NCBI RefSeq assembly: GCF_963675395.1
Contig: NZ_OY776223.1
Span: forward strand, 1,798,001-1,862,000
Length of the DNA: 64,000 nucleotides
Direction of reading: 5' to 3'
From: an uncultured Vibrio sp.
Lineage (GTDB): Bacteria > Pseudomonadota > Gammaproteobacteria > Enterobacterales > Vibrionaceae
Shown here piece after piece: positions 27,024 through 42,192 of this stretch (position 1 is its first letter; every line of letters starts with the position of its first letter). Under the pieces are notes generated by a model. The model was given only the letters and a program-made list of their open reading frames with translations, had not been told where the DNA came from and searched no databases. The translations under genes were made by a program, and so were the position numbers.

Positions 27024-28511
27024 TTATACAGAGAAACTAGGAACGACGACATCCGAGAGATCTTGCGTTTCTGGAATTTGCTTCATCGCGTGAGCGATTT
27101 GTTCCGCTTCGGTACCAACAATGATCTGTAGGTTATTCGCGCCAATTTTCACGACTCCCATCGCGCCAATGGCTTTGAGCGTTCGTTCGTCAACAACAGA
27201 GGTATCATTCAGAGTTAAACGTAAACGAGTAATGCATGAGTCGATAGAAACAAAATTGCTATGGCCACCTAGCGCTTTCAGATACTGAGCTGCTTTCGTA
27301 TTAGTGGAAGTCTCACCTTTTACCACAGCCTCTATTTCTTCACGACCTGGCGTTTTCAAATCAAACTTAACAATAGCGAATCGGAATACCGCATAGTAAA
27401 TAAATGCAAAGCAAATACCCTGTACGATAAGCATATAAGGCTTGATCGCGAGTGGTAAGTTATAAGACAAGATGAAATCAATTAACCCACCACTAAACGT
27501 GAAACCAGCGAACCACTGCATGCTTGCTGCAATATATAGAGAAAGTGCCGCTAAAAGAGCGTGAACAACGTATAGTGCAGGAGCCACAAACATAAACGCA
27601 AATTCAATAGGCTCTGTTACACCAGTCAAAATTGCGGTTAGTGCTGATGCACCAAGAATGCCGCCGACTCTTTTCTTGTTTTCTGGTTTTGCACAGTGAT
27701 ACATCGCCAAACATGCAGCAGGTAGGCCATACCCCATAAACGGAAAGAAACCACCCTGATACATACCAGTAACACCTAGCTCACCAGTGCCAGACCAGAA
27801 CTTAGAAATATCATTGATACCAACAAGGTCAAAGATAAATACTTGGTTCAATGCATGATGTAAACCGATTGGAATTAATAGTCGGTTGAAGAAACCATAG
27901 ACACCAGCGCCTGCCGCACCCATTTCAGAAATTGAGATACCAAAGTTAACCAGTGAACCATAAACGGCAGGCCACACATAAACCATTACAATACTAATCA
28001 GTATCGCAGCAAGCGACGTTACAATCGGTACAAAGCGCTTACCGCCAAAGAAACCTAACGCTGCTGGCAATTTGATAGTGTGGAAACGGTTGTAAAGAGT
28101 GGCAGCCACTATTCCCATCATGATCCCGGTAAATGCACTCACTGCGGCTCCAGATGCGATAACCTCTGAAGTACTCATCTCCGCGACAGGAATTCCGGTG
28201 ATCTGTGAAATTACTGCGGTATTACCGACAATCATTTCGACAATTAATAGACCGAGTAATCCAGATAAAGCAGCTGCACCGTTGTTATCTTTGGCTAATC
28301 CATAAGCCACACCAACGGCGAATAACCAAGCTTGGTTATCCATAATACCCTTACCACCATACACCAGTATCGTAGCTAATGGGCTGTTCGCTCCCCACCC
28401 TGACGGGTCCAAAGCATAACCAAGGCCAAGCATTAAACCGCCAGCTGGCAGTACGGCGATTGGCACCATGAGTGCTTTACCGATTTTCTGTAAATATCCT
28501 AGAATGTTCAC
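27024..28511 (-). CDS. PTS permease EIICB, N-acetylglucosamine/glucose family
   Basis: The product has 495 residues with a GTG start and AAGAGG 8 bp upstream. The EIIC domain (about 1-380) has about ten membrane helices and the family motifs PIGLHHALNQ and GVTEPIEFAFMF, the latter being the sugar-site glutamate. EIIB follows, with phospho-cysteine in SCITRLRL at about residue 422. The sequence is most like NagE, but the C-terminal EIIA domain of E. coli NagE is absent, so phosphate must come from a separate EIIA such as Crr. It imports and phosphorylates an amino sugar or glucose. It lies between the sensor kinase and the rRNA operon. Confidence 0.88.
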   Translation of the reverse strand: MNILGYLQKIGKALMVPIAVLPAGGLMLGLGYALDPSGWGANSPLATILVYGGKGIMDNQAWLFAVGVAYGLAKDNNGAAALSGLLGLLIVEMIVGNTAVISQITGIPVAEMSTSEVIASGAAVSAFTGIMMGIVAATLYNRFHTIKLPAALGFFGGKRFVPIVTSLAAILISIVMVYVWPAVYGSLVNFGISISEMGAAGAGVYGFFNRLLIPIGLHHALNQVFIFDLVGINDISKFWSGTGELGVTGMYQGGFFPFMGYGLPAACLAMYHCAKPENKKRVGGILGASALTAILTGVTEPIEFAFMFVAPALYVVHALLAALSLYIAASMQWFAGFTFSGGLIDFILSYNLPLAIKPYMLIVQGICFAFIYYAVFRFAIVKFDLKTPGREEIEAVVKGETSTNTKAAQYLKALGGHSNFVSIDSCITRLRLTLNDTSVVDERTLKAIGAMGVVKIGANNLQIIVGTEAEQIAHAMKQIPETQDLSDVVVPSFSV

Positions 28512-28627
28512 GTTTTATCCTCTTACTTTTAATTCTAAAGAGAGGATACGTGATTGATAATTAAGGCGCGGTTGTGCGTAGATTAAGTTTTATTAATCTT
28601 GTGAAAGGTTTTCAGAACGGCAGAAAC

Positions 28628-28660
28628 GCAAAAAGCCCGCTATTTCTAGCGGGCTTTTTG
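28628..28660 (-). terminator. rRNA operon terminator
   Basis: AAAAAGCCCGC and GCGGGCTTTTT form a long stem, 10 bp beyond the 5S 3' end, with T5 following on the minus strand. Confidence 0.92.
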
Positions 28661-28670
28661 CTAAATGTAA

Positions 28671-28789
28671 AGCCTGGCGATGTCCTACTCTCACATGGGG
28701 AAACCCCACACTACCATCGGCGCTATTTCGTTTCACTTCTGAGTTCGGCATGGAATCAGGTGGGTCCAAAACGCTATGGTCGCCAAGCA
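28671..28789 (-). rRNA. rrf: 5S ribosomal RNA
   Basis: About 119 nt. Read on the minus strand it begins TGCTTGGCGACCATAGCG and ends TCGCCAGGCT, whose ends pair, and contains the conserved CATGCCGAACTCAGAAGTG. A single copy lies at the end of the operon. Confidence 0.95.
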
Positions 28790-28897
28790 AATTCTTTCTC
28801 TCTATTTCTAGAGAATAACTTGGAAAGCTGTTTTTGTGTTCTCTACACATTCAATTCTGTTCTTGCTTTGAGTCCATCAAAACCCCTTGGGTGTTGT

Positions 28898-31787
<2,890 letters not shown>

Positions 31788-32131
31788 ATACAACCCGAAG
31801 GAGTTTCGAATTGATGTTAAACAACCAAAGTTGTCTCTCATTATTTGAATGAGCGAGAGACATTCGATTTTGCCGGACTCAAATATGAATAATCCGAAGA
31901 TTATTCCCAAGAACACTTGAATGTGTTTTTAGTTGTATTCAAATACATGAATACTTTGAGAACTTTACAAACAACAATAAATTGTTGTTTTGTCAGCTTT
32001 CCAAATTGTTAAAGAGCTATGTTTCTTCACAAGGAAGTTACATTTTCTAAAGACTTTCAGAGTCAAAAATGCCAACCAGTATCAATTGCTTGCTCTGGTT
32101 TGGACGTTTTATTCCAAAAATGCTTAGAGAA
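31788..32131 (-). other. rRNA spacer between tRNA-Val and 23S
   Basis: About 344 bp of AT-rich spacer without a gene. It contains a boxA element (GCTCTTTAACAATTT on the minus strand, 32003-32017) and the 5' arm of the 23S processing stem. Confidence 0.8.
32003..32017 (-). promoter_or_regulatory. boxA antitermination site before 23S
   Basis: GCTCTTTAACAATTT on the transcribed strand matches the NusB/S10 boxA consensus. Confidence 0.85.
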
Positions 32132-32207
32132 TGGTGGGCGATACCGGGCTCGAACCAGTGACCCCCTGCTTGTAAGGCAGGTGCTCTCCCAACTGAGCTA
32201 ATCGCCC
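32132..32207 (-). tRNA. tRNA-Val(UAC)
   Basis: 76 nt with encoded CCA. Anticodon loop CTTACAA gives UAC. Lies in the 16S-23S spacer. Confidence 0.96.
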
Positions 32208-32235
32208 ACATTATTTTGATTTCCGCGGAAGGAAA

Positions 32236-32311
32236 TGGTGGGTCGTGCAGGATTCGAACCTGCGACCAATTGATTAAAAGTCAACTGCTCTACCAACTGA
32301 GCTAACGACCC
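32236..32311 (-). tRNA. tRNA-Lys(UUU)
   Basis: 76 nt with encoded CCA. Anticodon loop CTTTTAA gives UUU. Middle tRNA of the spacer. Confidence 0.96.
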
Positions 32312-32331
32312 TTTTTACTTCGCAAAGGAAG

Positions 32332-32407
32332 TGGTATCCCGTAGGGGAGTCGAACCCCTGTTACCGCCGTGAAAGGGCGGTGTCCTAGGCCTCTAGACGA
32401 ACGGGAC
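32332..32407 (-). tRNA. tRNA-Glu(UUC)
   Basis: 76 nt with encoded CCA. Anticodon loop CTTTCAC gives UUC. First tRNA after 16S; the Glu-Lys-Val combination is a known Vibrio spacer type. Confidence 0.96.
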
Positions 32408-32495
32408 ACTTTGTTTGTTTCCACTTTTGTAAAAGCAGAACCAAAACAGTTTGAACATCTTGGGGGATGTTCTATCTCTTAAACTTCATAAACCG

Positions 32496-32520
32496 TATCA
32501 ATCTGTGTGGACACTCATCG
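32496..32520 (-). other. 16S processing stem, 3' arm
   Basis: About 22-24 bases here are complementary to 34297-34318 (TATCAATCTGTGTGG against CCACACAGATTGATA, with one mismatch further in). The two arms bracket 16S and form the duplex cut by RNase III. Confidence 0.85.
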
Positions 32521-32571
32521 TGACTCATTTGTCTTCACTTTAAACAGTGAAAGCAAACTGTCCATCGTATA

Positions 32572-34124
<1,553 letters not shown>

Positions 34125-34325
34125 AAAGTTTTGATTCCCTAAATAAATAGGGGAGGCTCAATGAATTCTGATTTACTGCATTACTAATGTAATGTTGAAT
34201 TGACTGTGCCAAGACTAAGTAAACTTAATCTCGATTGGTCACTCAGTTCATTGAAACCTAATTTGATACCGAAGTATCTAATTGGATTATCATCAACGAG
34301 TGCCCACACAGATTGATAGGTCTAT

Positions 34326-34338
34326 ATTGTTAAAGAGC
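34326..34338 (-). promoter_or_regulatory. boxA antitermination site in the 16S leader
   Basis: GCTCTTTAACAAT on the transcribed strand, about 30 bp after the P2 -10 box. Confidence 0.85.
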
Positions 34339-34371
34339 TTTCCTATTGAGCTTTGCTCAAATCGGACGGCC

Positions 34372-34399
34372 ATTTTAGCGAGTTAAAGTTTAGTGTCAA
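34372..34399 (-). promoter_or_regulatory. rRNA promoter P2
   Basis: Perfect -35 TTGACA and -10 TAAAAT, 16 bp apart, followed by a GC-rich discriminator. Confidence 0.88.
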
Positions 34400-34500
34400 T
34401 CACTTTTTTCAAACTTTTTTTCAAGCGTTTCCGCTTGGCTAATTTGGCTTGCTAACCTTGACTCGTTTCTTTCGAAGCGTTGCCGTGTCAGCGAGGTGGC

Positions 34501-34528
34501 ATTATAGAGATTGCGATCACATTGGCAA
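34501..34528 (-). promoter_or_regulatory. rRNA promoter P1
   Basis: TTGCCA and perfect TATAAT, 16 bp apart, followed by GCCACCTC. The short spacer and GC-rich discriminator are typical of ppGpp-controlled rRNA P1 promoters. It lies about 130 bp upstream of P2. Confidence 0.88.
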
Positions 34529-34607
34529 GCCCTTTTTGAGGTTTTTTTTGAATTTTCTATCATTCGAATGAAATAGCATCAAAAACATTTAAAAGAGCAC
34601 GTTATTT

Positions 34608-35135
34608 CTACAGTTCTTTGAATTTATCCGTGAAAAGAGTCACCTTTTCCCAGTTGGTGTATTCCACTTCTTTCGTCGTATCCGTTTCTCCCCCCGTCAT
34701 CGACATAATGAACTTAATCATCATTTTGTCGAACCATCCGTAGCGCGGATAGTAAAGAGCACCAGCAAACACGCCAATTAACTCCGGTTTCCAGGGGGAT
34801 TTCATCAAGAACTTACGTATATACGCACTGCCTTCTGGCGTATCTTTACCTTGGTCTTCTTTACGCGCGGTTAAGTTCACGCAGAAGAAGGCTACTTTAT
34901 GCTTTTCTAGTTGCGTAAGATGGCGTTCGATAAATTGGTACAACTTTTTATTCAGATGTCCATAACGAATAGAAGCACCAACCAATACTTTGTCATAAGG
35001 TTCGAAATCAATAGTGTCTATATTATGTAGATCCACTAAATCACAATCGAAGTCCGTCAGCTTCTCATCTATATAGTGAAAGATTTTTTTAGTTTGCCCT
35101 TCGCGAGAAGAGTACAAGAACAAAGCTTTTGCCAT
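34608..35135 (-). CDS. hemG: Menaquinone-dependent protoporphyrinogen IX dehydrogenase
   Basis: The product has 175 residues with a long-chain flavodoxin fold. The FMN phosphate loop is LYSSREGQTKKI at about residues 7-18. The family insertion region KHKVAFFCVNLTARKEDQGKD and the terminal GGETDTTKEVEYTNW are clear HemG signatures. It oxidises protoporphyrinogen IX to protoporphyrin IX at the inner membrane, passing electrons to quinones in haem synthesis. It lies 9 bp after trkH in a yigZ-trkH-hemG operon that stops just before the rRNA promoters, as in E. coli. Confidence 0.95.
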   Translation of the reverse strand: MAKALFLYSSREGQTKKIFHYIDEKLTDFDCDLVDLHNIDTIDFEPYDKVLVGASIRYGHLNKKLYQFIERHLTQLEKHKVAFFCVNLTARKEDQGKDTPEGSAYIRKFLMKSPWKPELIGVFAGALYYPRYGWFDKMMIKFIMSMTGGETDTTKEVEYTNWEKVTLFTDKFKEL

Positions 35136-35144
35136 GGTTTCTCC

Positions 35145-36602
35145 TTAACTACGCCAAAACGTCGGCGTTAGTAGAATGAGTAAGGTAAATATTTCCAGAC
35201 GACCAAATAGCATGGAGACAATCAGTACCCATTTTGCTTTGTCATTGACGTCAGCAAAATGCACAGCCACCTCTCCAAGGCCTGGGCCAAGGTTATTCAA
35301 AGTGGCAGCAACTGCCGAAAATGCGCTCAACTCGTCCATTCCGGTTGCGATAAGCCCTAACATACACACAACGAATACCAACGCATAAGCAGAGAAGAAC
35401 CCCCAAACGGCATCGACAACTCGTTGTGGTAGCGCGCTGCCACCCACTTTAATGGTGTAGACAGCCCTAGGATGGACCAGACGTTTAAGCTCACGCGCAC
35501 CTTGTAGAGTAAGCAGTAGAATACGGATCACTTTCATGCCACCACCTGTCGAGCCGGCACACCCACCAATAAAAGATGAGAACAGCAGCAATACAGGTAA
35601 AAACAGAGGCCAATCGGCGAAGCCAGTTGTGGTAAAACCAGCCGTGGTAGAAATAGAGACGGTTTGGAACAGCGCTTGATCAAACGCATCATAAGTCGAG
35701 GTATATGAGTGGTGCTGAAGTAATAATAAGAAGCAAACCACAAACAGTAGCACCTGTATAAAGATGAATGCGCGAAACTCGGGATCTTTCCAGTAGTATT
35801 TAGGATGCACGCCACCGGAAGAGAATGCCGCAAAGTGCAAAGTATAGTTACATGCCGAGATCAGGAGAAATACGACGGTGATGAGGTTGATTGCGTAACT
35901 ATCGAAATACCCCATGCTCGCGTCGTGAGTTGAGAAACCACCAATCGCGATGGTAGAGAAACTATGACTGATGGCATCAAAAGGTGTCATCCCGGCCAAC
36001 CAAAATGCGGTCGCACACGCAATGGTTAAGCTTAAGTAGATATACCAGAGCGCTTTGGCTGTCTCAGCAATACGCGGTGTCATTTTGGTATCTTTTACCG
36101 GGCCCGGGATTTCGGCGCGATACAACTGCATACCACCGATACCTAGTACAGGCAAAATGGCCACCGCCAATACGATGATCCCCATACCACCAAACCATTG
36201 CAGTAACTGACGATAGAACAAGATCGCTTTAGGTAGCTCATCCAGGCCAACAATCACTGTCGCACCGGTCGTCGTCAAAGCTGAAAATGACTCAAAAAAG
36301 GCGTCGGTTACCGATATATTAGGATTATCGGCAATCAAAAACGGAATGGACCCCGCACTGCCTAGTACCGTCCAGAATAAGACCACGATAAGGAATCCGT
36401 CACGGGCTTTTAGCTCATGCTTGTGCCTGCGATTCGGAAACCAGCAAACACCTCCGCAAAACAGCAGAACAAAAAAGGTCGTGACAAAAGGTACACCCGC
36501 GCCATCTCGATAGGTAAGCGCGACGAGTGCAGGTGCGAGCATTGTGACGCTAAAAAGCGCGAGCAATAGCCCGACAATACGAATAATTGAACGAAATTGC
36601 AT
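35145..36602 (-). CDS. trkH: Trk system potassium uptake channel TrkH
   Basis: The product has 485 residues (E. coli 483). It has about ten membrane helices and four pore-loop repeats with selectivity glycines, visible in [48 protein letters not shown] and ATLNNLGPGLGEV. The SFIGGCAGSTGGGMKVIR segment is the gating loop region. It imports K+ together with the cytoplasmic NAD/ATP-binding TrkA, which is not in the window. It lies between yigZ and hemG in the same operon. Confidence 0.96.
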   Translation of the reverse strand: MQFRSIIRIVGLLLALFSVTMLAPALVALTYRDGAGVPFVTTFFVLLFCGGVCWFPNRRHKHELKARDGFLIVVLFWTVLGSAGSIPFLIADNPNISVTDAFFESFSALTTTGATVIVGLDELPKAILFYRQLLQWFGGMGIIVLAVAILPVLGIGGMQLYRAEIPGPVKDTKMTPRIAETAKALWYIYLSLTIACATAFWLAGMTPFDAISHSFSTIAIGGFSTHDASMGYFDSYAINLITVVFLLISACNYTLHFAAFSSGGVHPKYYWKDPEFRAFIFIQVLLFVVCFLLLLQHHSYTSTYDAFDQALFQTVSISTTAGFTTTGFADWPLFLPVLLLFSSFIGGCAGSTGGGMKVIRILLLTLQGARELKRLVHPRAVYTIKVGGSALPQRVVDAVWGFFSAYALVFVVCMLGLIATGMDELSAFSAVAATLNNLGPGLGEVAVHFADVNDKAKWVLIVSMLFGRLEIFTLLILLTPTFWRS

Positions 36603-36648
36603 GGATTGATTGACTAGCGAGGCTGTCCCTGTCGCTTACTATTTTTCA

Positions 36649-37272
36649 TTATTTTCCGTCTAGCGGGGTAACAATTGCCTTCGCCCCACTTTTATTGATG
36701 ATAGCTTGGGTAAATCCGCTCACTTCACGAAGCTCAATTTCTACCACCAGCACGACCTGATCGCTGTATTCAGCATCAACTTCCACCGCCCCAAACTGAG
36801 GCATAATAGACTGTGCGATAGGCATAAACCCATAGTCTAACGCTAGTCTGAGCTTTGTGGTGATTTTTTTCTCAATAGTTTGAAGCTGCCTAAGCGCTTG
36901 TTGCACACCACCACCATAGGCCTTAACCAAACCGCCCGTCCCTAATTTGATGCCACCTGAGTAGCGGGTCACTACGGCAGTTATTTCCCCAACCCCTGAA
37001 CCGGATAGCTGCGCAAGAATAGGTTTGCCTGCCGTTCCAGACGGTTCACCGTCGTCGCTAAAGCCCCATTTCATCGAGTCTTCCGGCCGGCCTGCGACAA
37101 ATCCCCAGCAATTATGTCTCGCATCCGCGTGTTTTGTTTTTACTTGATCCACAAATGCTTTCGCCGCTTCGACACTTGGCGTATGGGCGAGATGCGTAAT
37201 AAACACACTCTTTTTGATCTCTTCTTCAAATTGAGTCGGTTGCGCAGGAATCAAATAAGGCTGGTCATTCAT
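36649..37272 (-). CDS. yigZ: IMPACT-family protein YigZ
   Basis: The product has 207 residues from MNDQPYLIPAQ; an upstream in-frame start would add 18 residues that are not conserved in the family. The N-terminal UPF0029/IMPACT domain has ARHNCWGFVAG and FSDDGEPSGTAGKPIL, then VTRYSGGIKLGTGGLVKAYG. A C-terminal DUF1949 ferredoxin-like domain follows. Its molecular role is unsettled; relatives bind nucleic acid or translation factors. It is the first gene of the trkH-hemG operon and is divergent from fadBA. The pepQ gene that precedes it in E. coli is absent. Confidence 0.93.
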   Translation of the reverse strand: MNDQPYLIPAQPTQFEEEIKKSVFITHLAHTPSVEAAKAFVDQVKTKHADARHNCWGFVAGRPEDSMKWGFSDDGEPSGTAGKPILAQLSGSGVGEITAVVTRYSGGIKLGTGGLVKAYGGGVQQALRQLQTIEKKITTKLRLALDYGFMPIAQSIMPQFGAVEVDAEYSDQVVLVVEIELREVSGFTQAIINKSGAKAIVTPLDGK

Positions 37273-37414
37273 AGAATTAGGTCGCTTGTCTCTTTGCCTG
37301 AAGTCTACCACGAGTGTGATTTGCAAGTCGCATAAGATCTGTCCTAGCGCACAATGTTAAACACTTGTTTGAAAAATGTATTGAAATTAAACATCCACCG
37401 ATCAAAACTAACAT

Positions 37415-37431
37415 CAATGGTCAAGCCAGAA
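37415..37431. promoter_or_regulatory. Possible FadR operator upstream of fadB
   Basis: ATGGTCAAGCCAGA matches the FadR consensus core (TGGTC...CCAG) with mismatches in the centre. It lies 115 bp before fadB. FadR control of fadBA by long-chain acyl-CoA is established in E. coli and Vibrio; this particular site is inferred. Confidence 0.4.
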
Positions 37432-37545
37432 TTAGAATAAAACACTTCCTCGATACCTATTTTTCGAGGCTATTTTTACGAGGAAGGTAGCACCATTTAG
37501 ATAGGTATACAGACAATCCCAGATTGTATGTCATGGAGATAGACA

Positions 37546-39717
37546 ATGATTTACCAAGCCGAAACCCTACAGGTAAAGGAAATACAGGATGGCATTGCAG
37601 AGCTGAGTTTCTGCTCGCCAAAATCCGTAAATAAACTTGATTTAGCGACGCTTGAGTCACTAGACAAAGCCCTTGATGCACTTAACGCACACCAAGGTCT
37701 GAAAGGCTTAATGCTGACTTCAGATAAGGATGCGTTCATTGTAGGTGCAGACATTACTGAATTCTTAGGCCTGTTTGCGAAGACTGATGCCGAGCTCGAT
37801 CAGTGGTTACAATTTGCCAACAGCATCTTCAATAAACTTGAAGACCTGCCAGTACCAACTATCTCAGTCATCAAAGGCCATGCTCTTGGTGGGGGTTGTG
37901 AGTGTGTATTGGCAACAGACATGCGTATCGGTGACAAAACCACCAGCATTGGTCTGCCAGAAACGAAACTTGGTATCATGCCTGGCTTTGGTGGTTGTGT
38001 ACGCCTGCCACGTGTTATCGGTGCTGATAACGCGATGGAAATCATCACACAAGGCAAAGCTTGTCGAGCTGACGAAGCACTAAGCCTTGGCCTGTTAGAT
38101 GCGGTTGTCGATTCAGACGCTCTATATGCATCTGCTCTGCAAACACTGACTTCGGCAATCAATGAAAAACTGGATTGGCAGGCTCGCCGCAAACAAAAGA
38201 CATCACCACTGACGCTAAGTAAGCTTGAGTCGACGATGAGCTTCACGATGGCAAAAGGCCTCGTGGCACAAAAAGCGGGTCCGCATTACCCAGCTCCAAT
38301 GACATCAGTCCTTACTATTGAAGAAGGTGCTCAGTTTGCACGTAATGAAGCACTGGCTGTAGAACGCAAGCACTTCGTTAAGCTGGCAAAATCAGAAGAA
38401 GCGAAATCACTGGTCGGTCTGTTCCTTAATGATCAGTACATTAAAGGCATTGCTAAAAAAGCAGCAAAATCAGCAAACAAAGACACTCAGCGTGCTGCTG
38501 TACTCGGCGCAGGTATCATGGGTGGCGGTATCGCCTACCAGTCCGCACTAAAAGGTGTGCCTGTACTGATGAAAGACATCGCTCAAGCATCTCTGGATTT
38601 AGGCATGAACGAAGCCTCTAAGCTGCTAAATAAACGTCTTGCAACTGGTCGTCTTGACGGCTTTAAGATGGCGGGCATCCTTGCGTCTATTACCCCAAGC
38701 CTGCACTACGCTGGCATTGAAAACTCAGATGTGATTGTCGAAGCCGTGGTTGAAAACCCGAAAGTAAAAGCAGCCGTACTGAGCGAAGTCGAGCAAAACG
38801 TTGGCGAAGATACGGTTATCACGTCGAACACATCGACCATTCCAATCAACGTCCTGGCTCAGTCACTACAACGCCCGGAAAATTTCTGTGGGATGCACTT
38901 CTTTAACCCTGTACATCGCATGCCATTGGTTGAGATCATCCGCGGCGAGAAAACATCGGATGACACCATCAACCGTGTTGTGGCTTACGCAGCGAAAATG
39001 GGTAAATCACCTATCGTGGTCAATGACTGCCCTGGATTCTTCGTAAACCGCGTACTATTCCCGTACTTTGGCGGCTTCAGCATGCTGCTTCGTGACGGCG
39101 CTGACTTCACGCAAATCGACAAAGTCATGGAACGTAAGTTTGGCTGGCCAATGGGCCCGGCATACCTGCTTGACGTAGTAGGCATTGATACCGCTCACCA
39201 CGCACAAGCAGTCATGGCTGAAGGTTTCCCAGAGCGTATGGGCAAACAAAGTCGCGATGCAATTGACACATTGTTCGACGCCAATAAGTTTGGTCAGAAA
39301 AACGGCAGCGGCTTCTACAGCTACTCAGTAGATAAGAAAGGCAAACCGAAAAAGACTTTCTCTGAAGAGATCTTGCCACTACTGGCAGACGTATGTGCAG
39401 ACAAACAAGACTTCGACGAACAGACCATCATTCAACGTATGATGATTCCTATGATCAACGAAGTGGTACTGTGTCTACAGGAAGGCATTATCGCGACGCC
39501 ACAAGAAGCGGATATGGCTCTGGTTTACGGTCTGGGCTTCCCTCCATTCCGCGGCGGTGTATTCCGCTACCTAGACAGCGTTGGTATTGCTGAATACATC
39601 GAAATGGCAAAACAACACGCAGAATTAGGTGCGATGTACCAAGTACCGCAAATGTTGATTGATATGGCTGCCAAGGAAGAGACCTTCTACGGCGCGCAAC
39701 AGCAAGGTTCTATCTAA
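37546..39717 (+). CDS. fadB: Fatty acid oxidation complex alpha subunit
   Basis: The product has 723 residues (E. coli 729). The N-terminal enoyl-CoA hydratase/isomerase domain has the oxyanion-hole motif ADITEF and [17 protein letters not shown] near residues 105-125. The 3-hydroxyacyl-CoA dehydrogenase domain begins with the NAD site [13 protein letters not shown] near residue 318 and has [13 protein letters not shown]. It catalyses hydration and dehydrogenation in beta-oxidation, in a tetramer with FadA encoded 15 bp downstream. It is divergent from yigZ. Confidence 0.97.
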   Translation: MIYQAETLQVKEIQDGIAELSFCSPKSVNKLDLATLESLDKALDALNAHQGLKGLMLTSDKDAFIVGADITEFLGLFAKTDAELDQWLQFANSIFNKLEDLPVPTISVIKGHALGGGCECVLATDMRIGDKTTSIGLPETKLGIMPGFGGCVRLPRVIGADNAMEIITQGKACRADEALSLGLLDAVVDSDALYASALQTLTSAINEKLDWQARRKQKTSPLTLSKLESTMSFTMAKGLVAQKAGPHYPAPMTSVLTIEEGAQFARNEALAVERKHFVKLAKSEEAKSLVGLFLNDQYIKGIAKKAAKSANKDTQRAAVLGAGIMGGGIAYQSALKGVPVLMKDIAQASLDLGMNEASKLLNKRLATGRLDGFKMAGILASITPSLHYAGIENSDVIVEAVVENPKVKAAVLSEVEQNVGEDTVITSNTSTIPINVLAQSLQRPENFCGMHFFNPVHRMPLVEIIRGEKTSDDTINRVVAYAAKMGKSPIVVNDCPGFFVNRVLFPYFGGFSMLLRDGADFTQIDKVMERKFGWPMGPAYLLDVVGIDTAHHAQAVMAEGFPERMGKQSRDAIDTLFDANKFGQKNGSGFYSYSVDKKGKPKKTFSEEILPLLADVCADKQDFDEQTIIQRMMIPMINEVVLCLQEGIIATPQEADMALVYGLGFPPFRGGVFRYLDSVGIAEYIEMAKQHAELGAMYQVPQMLIDMAAKEETFYGAQQQGSI

Positions 39718-40908
<1,191 letters not shown>

Positions 40909-40983
40909 GTATTTGAACGACACAGTGATCCACTCTGCATCCTGATGAAATACTCCGATGCTAAAGTAATTTAGTATTAGACT

Positions 40984-41015
40984 TAAGGGCGACATCCTAT
41001 GTCGCCCTTATTTTT
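40984..41015 (+). terminator. Terminator of fadBA
   Basis: AAGGGCGACAT-CCT-ATGTCGCCCTT stem, then ATTTTT. Confidence 0.93.
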
Positions 41016-41165
41016 AAGTCGTCATGACAAATCTATGCACTTATCGCATAGATCAAATGATGAACTTTCATTTTATTCATAATCAAACAAGACATACACT
41101 TAGAGGCAGTTAATATCTTGCTGCTGTGGCATCTCAGTCACACTACCGCACACTCGGAGAACCTC

Positions 41166-42146
41166 ATGTTTAATGCTCTAGTTCTAAACCAAGAAGACAA
41201 ACGTACTATCGCCAACATCGAACAAATTGATGAAACCCAACTTCCAGAAGGTGACGTCCTGATTGACGTTGACTACTCATCACTAAACTACAAAGACGGT
41301 TTGGCGATTACGGGTAAAGGTAAAATCATCCGTAACTTCCCAATGGTTCCGGGCATTGACTTGGCGGGTACCGTGGTAAGCTCTGAAGATGCACGCTACC
41401 AGACTGGTGACAAAGTGGTACTGACAGGCTGGGGCGTGGGTGAAAATCACTGGGGTGGTATGGCACAGCGCGCTCGCTTGAAAGCAGATTGGTTAGTTCC
41501 GTTACCAAAAGGGCTAGACAGCAAAAAAGCGATGATGGTCGGTACCGCGGGCTTTACGGCAATGTTGTGTGTTCAAGCGCTGCTTGATGCTGACATCAAA
41601 CCAGAAGCAGGTGAAATCCTTGTCACTGGCGCAAGTGGTGGTGTGGGTTCAGTGGCAGTGACATTGTTAGCTCAACTGGGTTACAAAGTCGCTGCAGTCA
41701 CTGGCCGCGTCGAACAAAACGGCCCACTGTTGGAAAAACTGGGCGCAAATCGCATCATCGACCGCGTTGAATTTGAAGAGCCGGCTCGTCCACTTGAGAA
41801 ACAAATCTGGGCAGGCGCAGTTGATACCGTCGGCAGTAAAGTTCTCGCTAAAGTATTGGCCCAAATGGACTACAACAGCGCAGTAGCAGCATGTGGCCTT
41901 GCTGGTGGTTTTGACCTGCCAACCACTGTGATGCCATTTATCCTACGCAATGTGCGACTACAAGGCGTGGACTCCGTCATGTGTCCAACTGAAAAACGTA
42001 TTGCTGCATGGGAAAAGCTGGTTGAGATATTACCTGATAGCTATTTTGAGCAAGCTTGTACCGAAGTCGAACTGGCAGAAGCACCGAAGTACGCTGAAGA
42101 CATCACGAATGGACAAGTCACTGGACGAGTGGTTATTAAGCTTTAA
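41166..42146 (+). CDS. acuI: Acrylyl-CoA reductase AcuI (YhdH)
   Basis: The product has 326 residues from MFNALVLNQED, with CGGAG 6 bp upstream; an upstream in-frame start is unlikely. It is a medium-chain dehydrogenase/reductase lacking structural zinc ligands. The NADPH-binding motif is GASGGVGSVAVTLLAQLGY at about residues 155-175, and SLNYKDGLAITG is the family N-terminal signature. The enzyme reduces acryloyl-CoA to propionyl-CoA, protecting against toxic acrylate, including that from DMSP breakdown in marine bacteria. It converges with a LysR gene and shares a bidirectional terminator. Confidence 0.93.
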   Translation: MFNALVLNQEDKRTIANIEQIDETQLPEGDVLIDVDYSSLNYKDGLAITGKGKIIRNFPMVPGIDLAGTVVSSEDARYQTGDKVVLTGWGVGENHWGGMAQRARLKADWLVPLPKGLDSKKAMMVGTAGFTAMLCVQALLDADIKPEAGEILVTGASGGVGSVAVTLLAQLGYKVAAVTGRVEQNGPLLEKLGANRIIDRVEFEEPARPLEKQIWAGAVDTVGSKVLAKVLAQMDYNSAVAACGLAGGFDLPTTVMPFILRNVRLQGVDSVMCPTEKRIAAWEKLVEILPDSYFEQACTEVELAEAPKYAEDITNGQVTGRVVIKL

Positions 42147-42163
42147 TTCCAATCTAGATAGCT

Positions 42164-42190
42164 CAAGAGCCGGCATTGCTGGCTCTTTTT
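42164..42190. terminator. Bidirectional terminator between acuI and the LysR gene
   Basis: AAGAGCCGGCATTGCTGGCTCTT stem followed by T5 on the plus strand; weaker on the minus strand. Confidence 0.85.
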
Positions 42191-42192
42191 GA

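Larger units (their letters stand above)
34125..34607 (-). other. rRNA operon leader and promoter region
   Basis: About 480 bp without protein genes. It contains promoters P1 and P2, boxA, the 5' arm of the 16S processing stem at 34297-34318, and A/T-rich sequence upstream of P1 that could serve as UP element and Fis sites. Confidence 0.85.
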
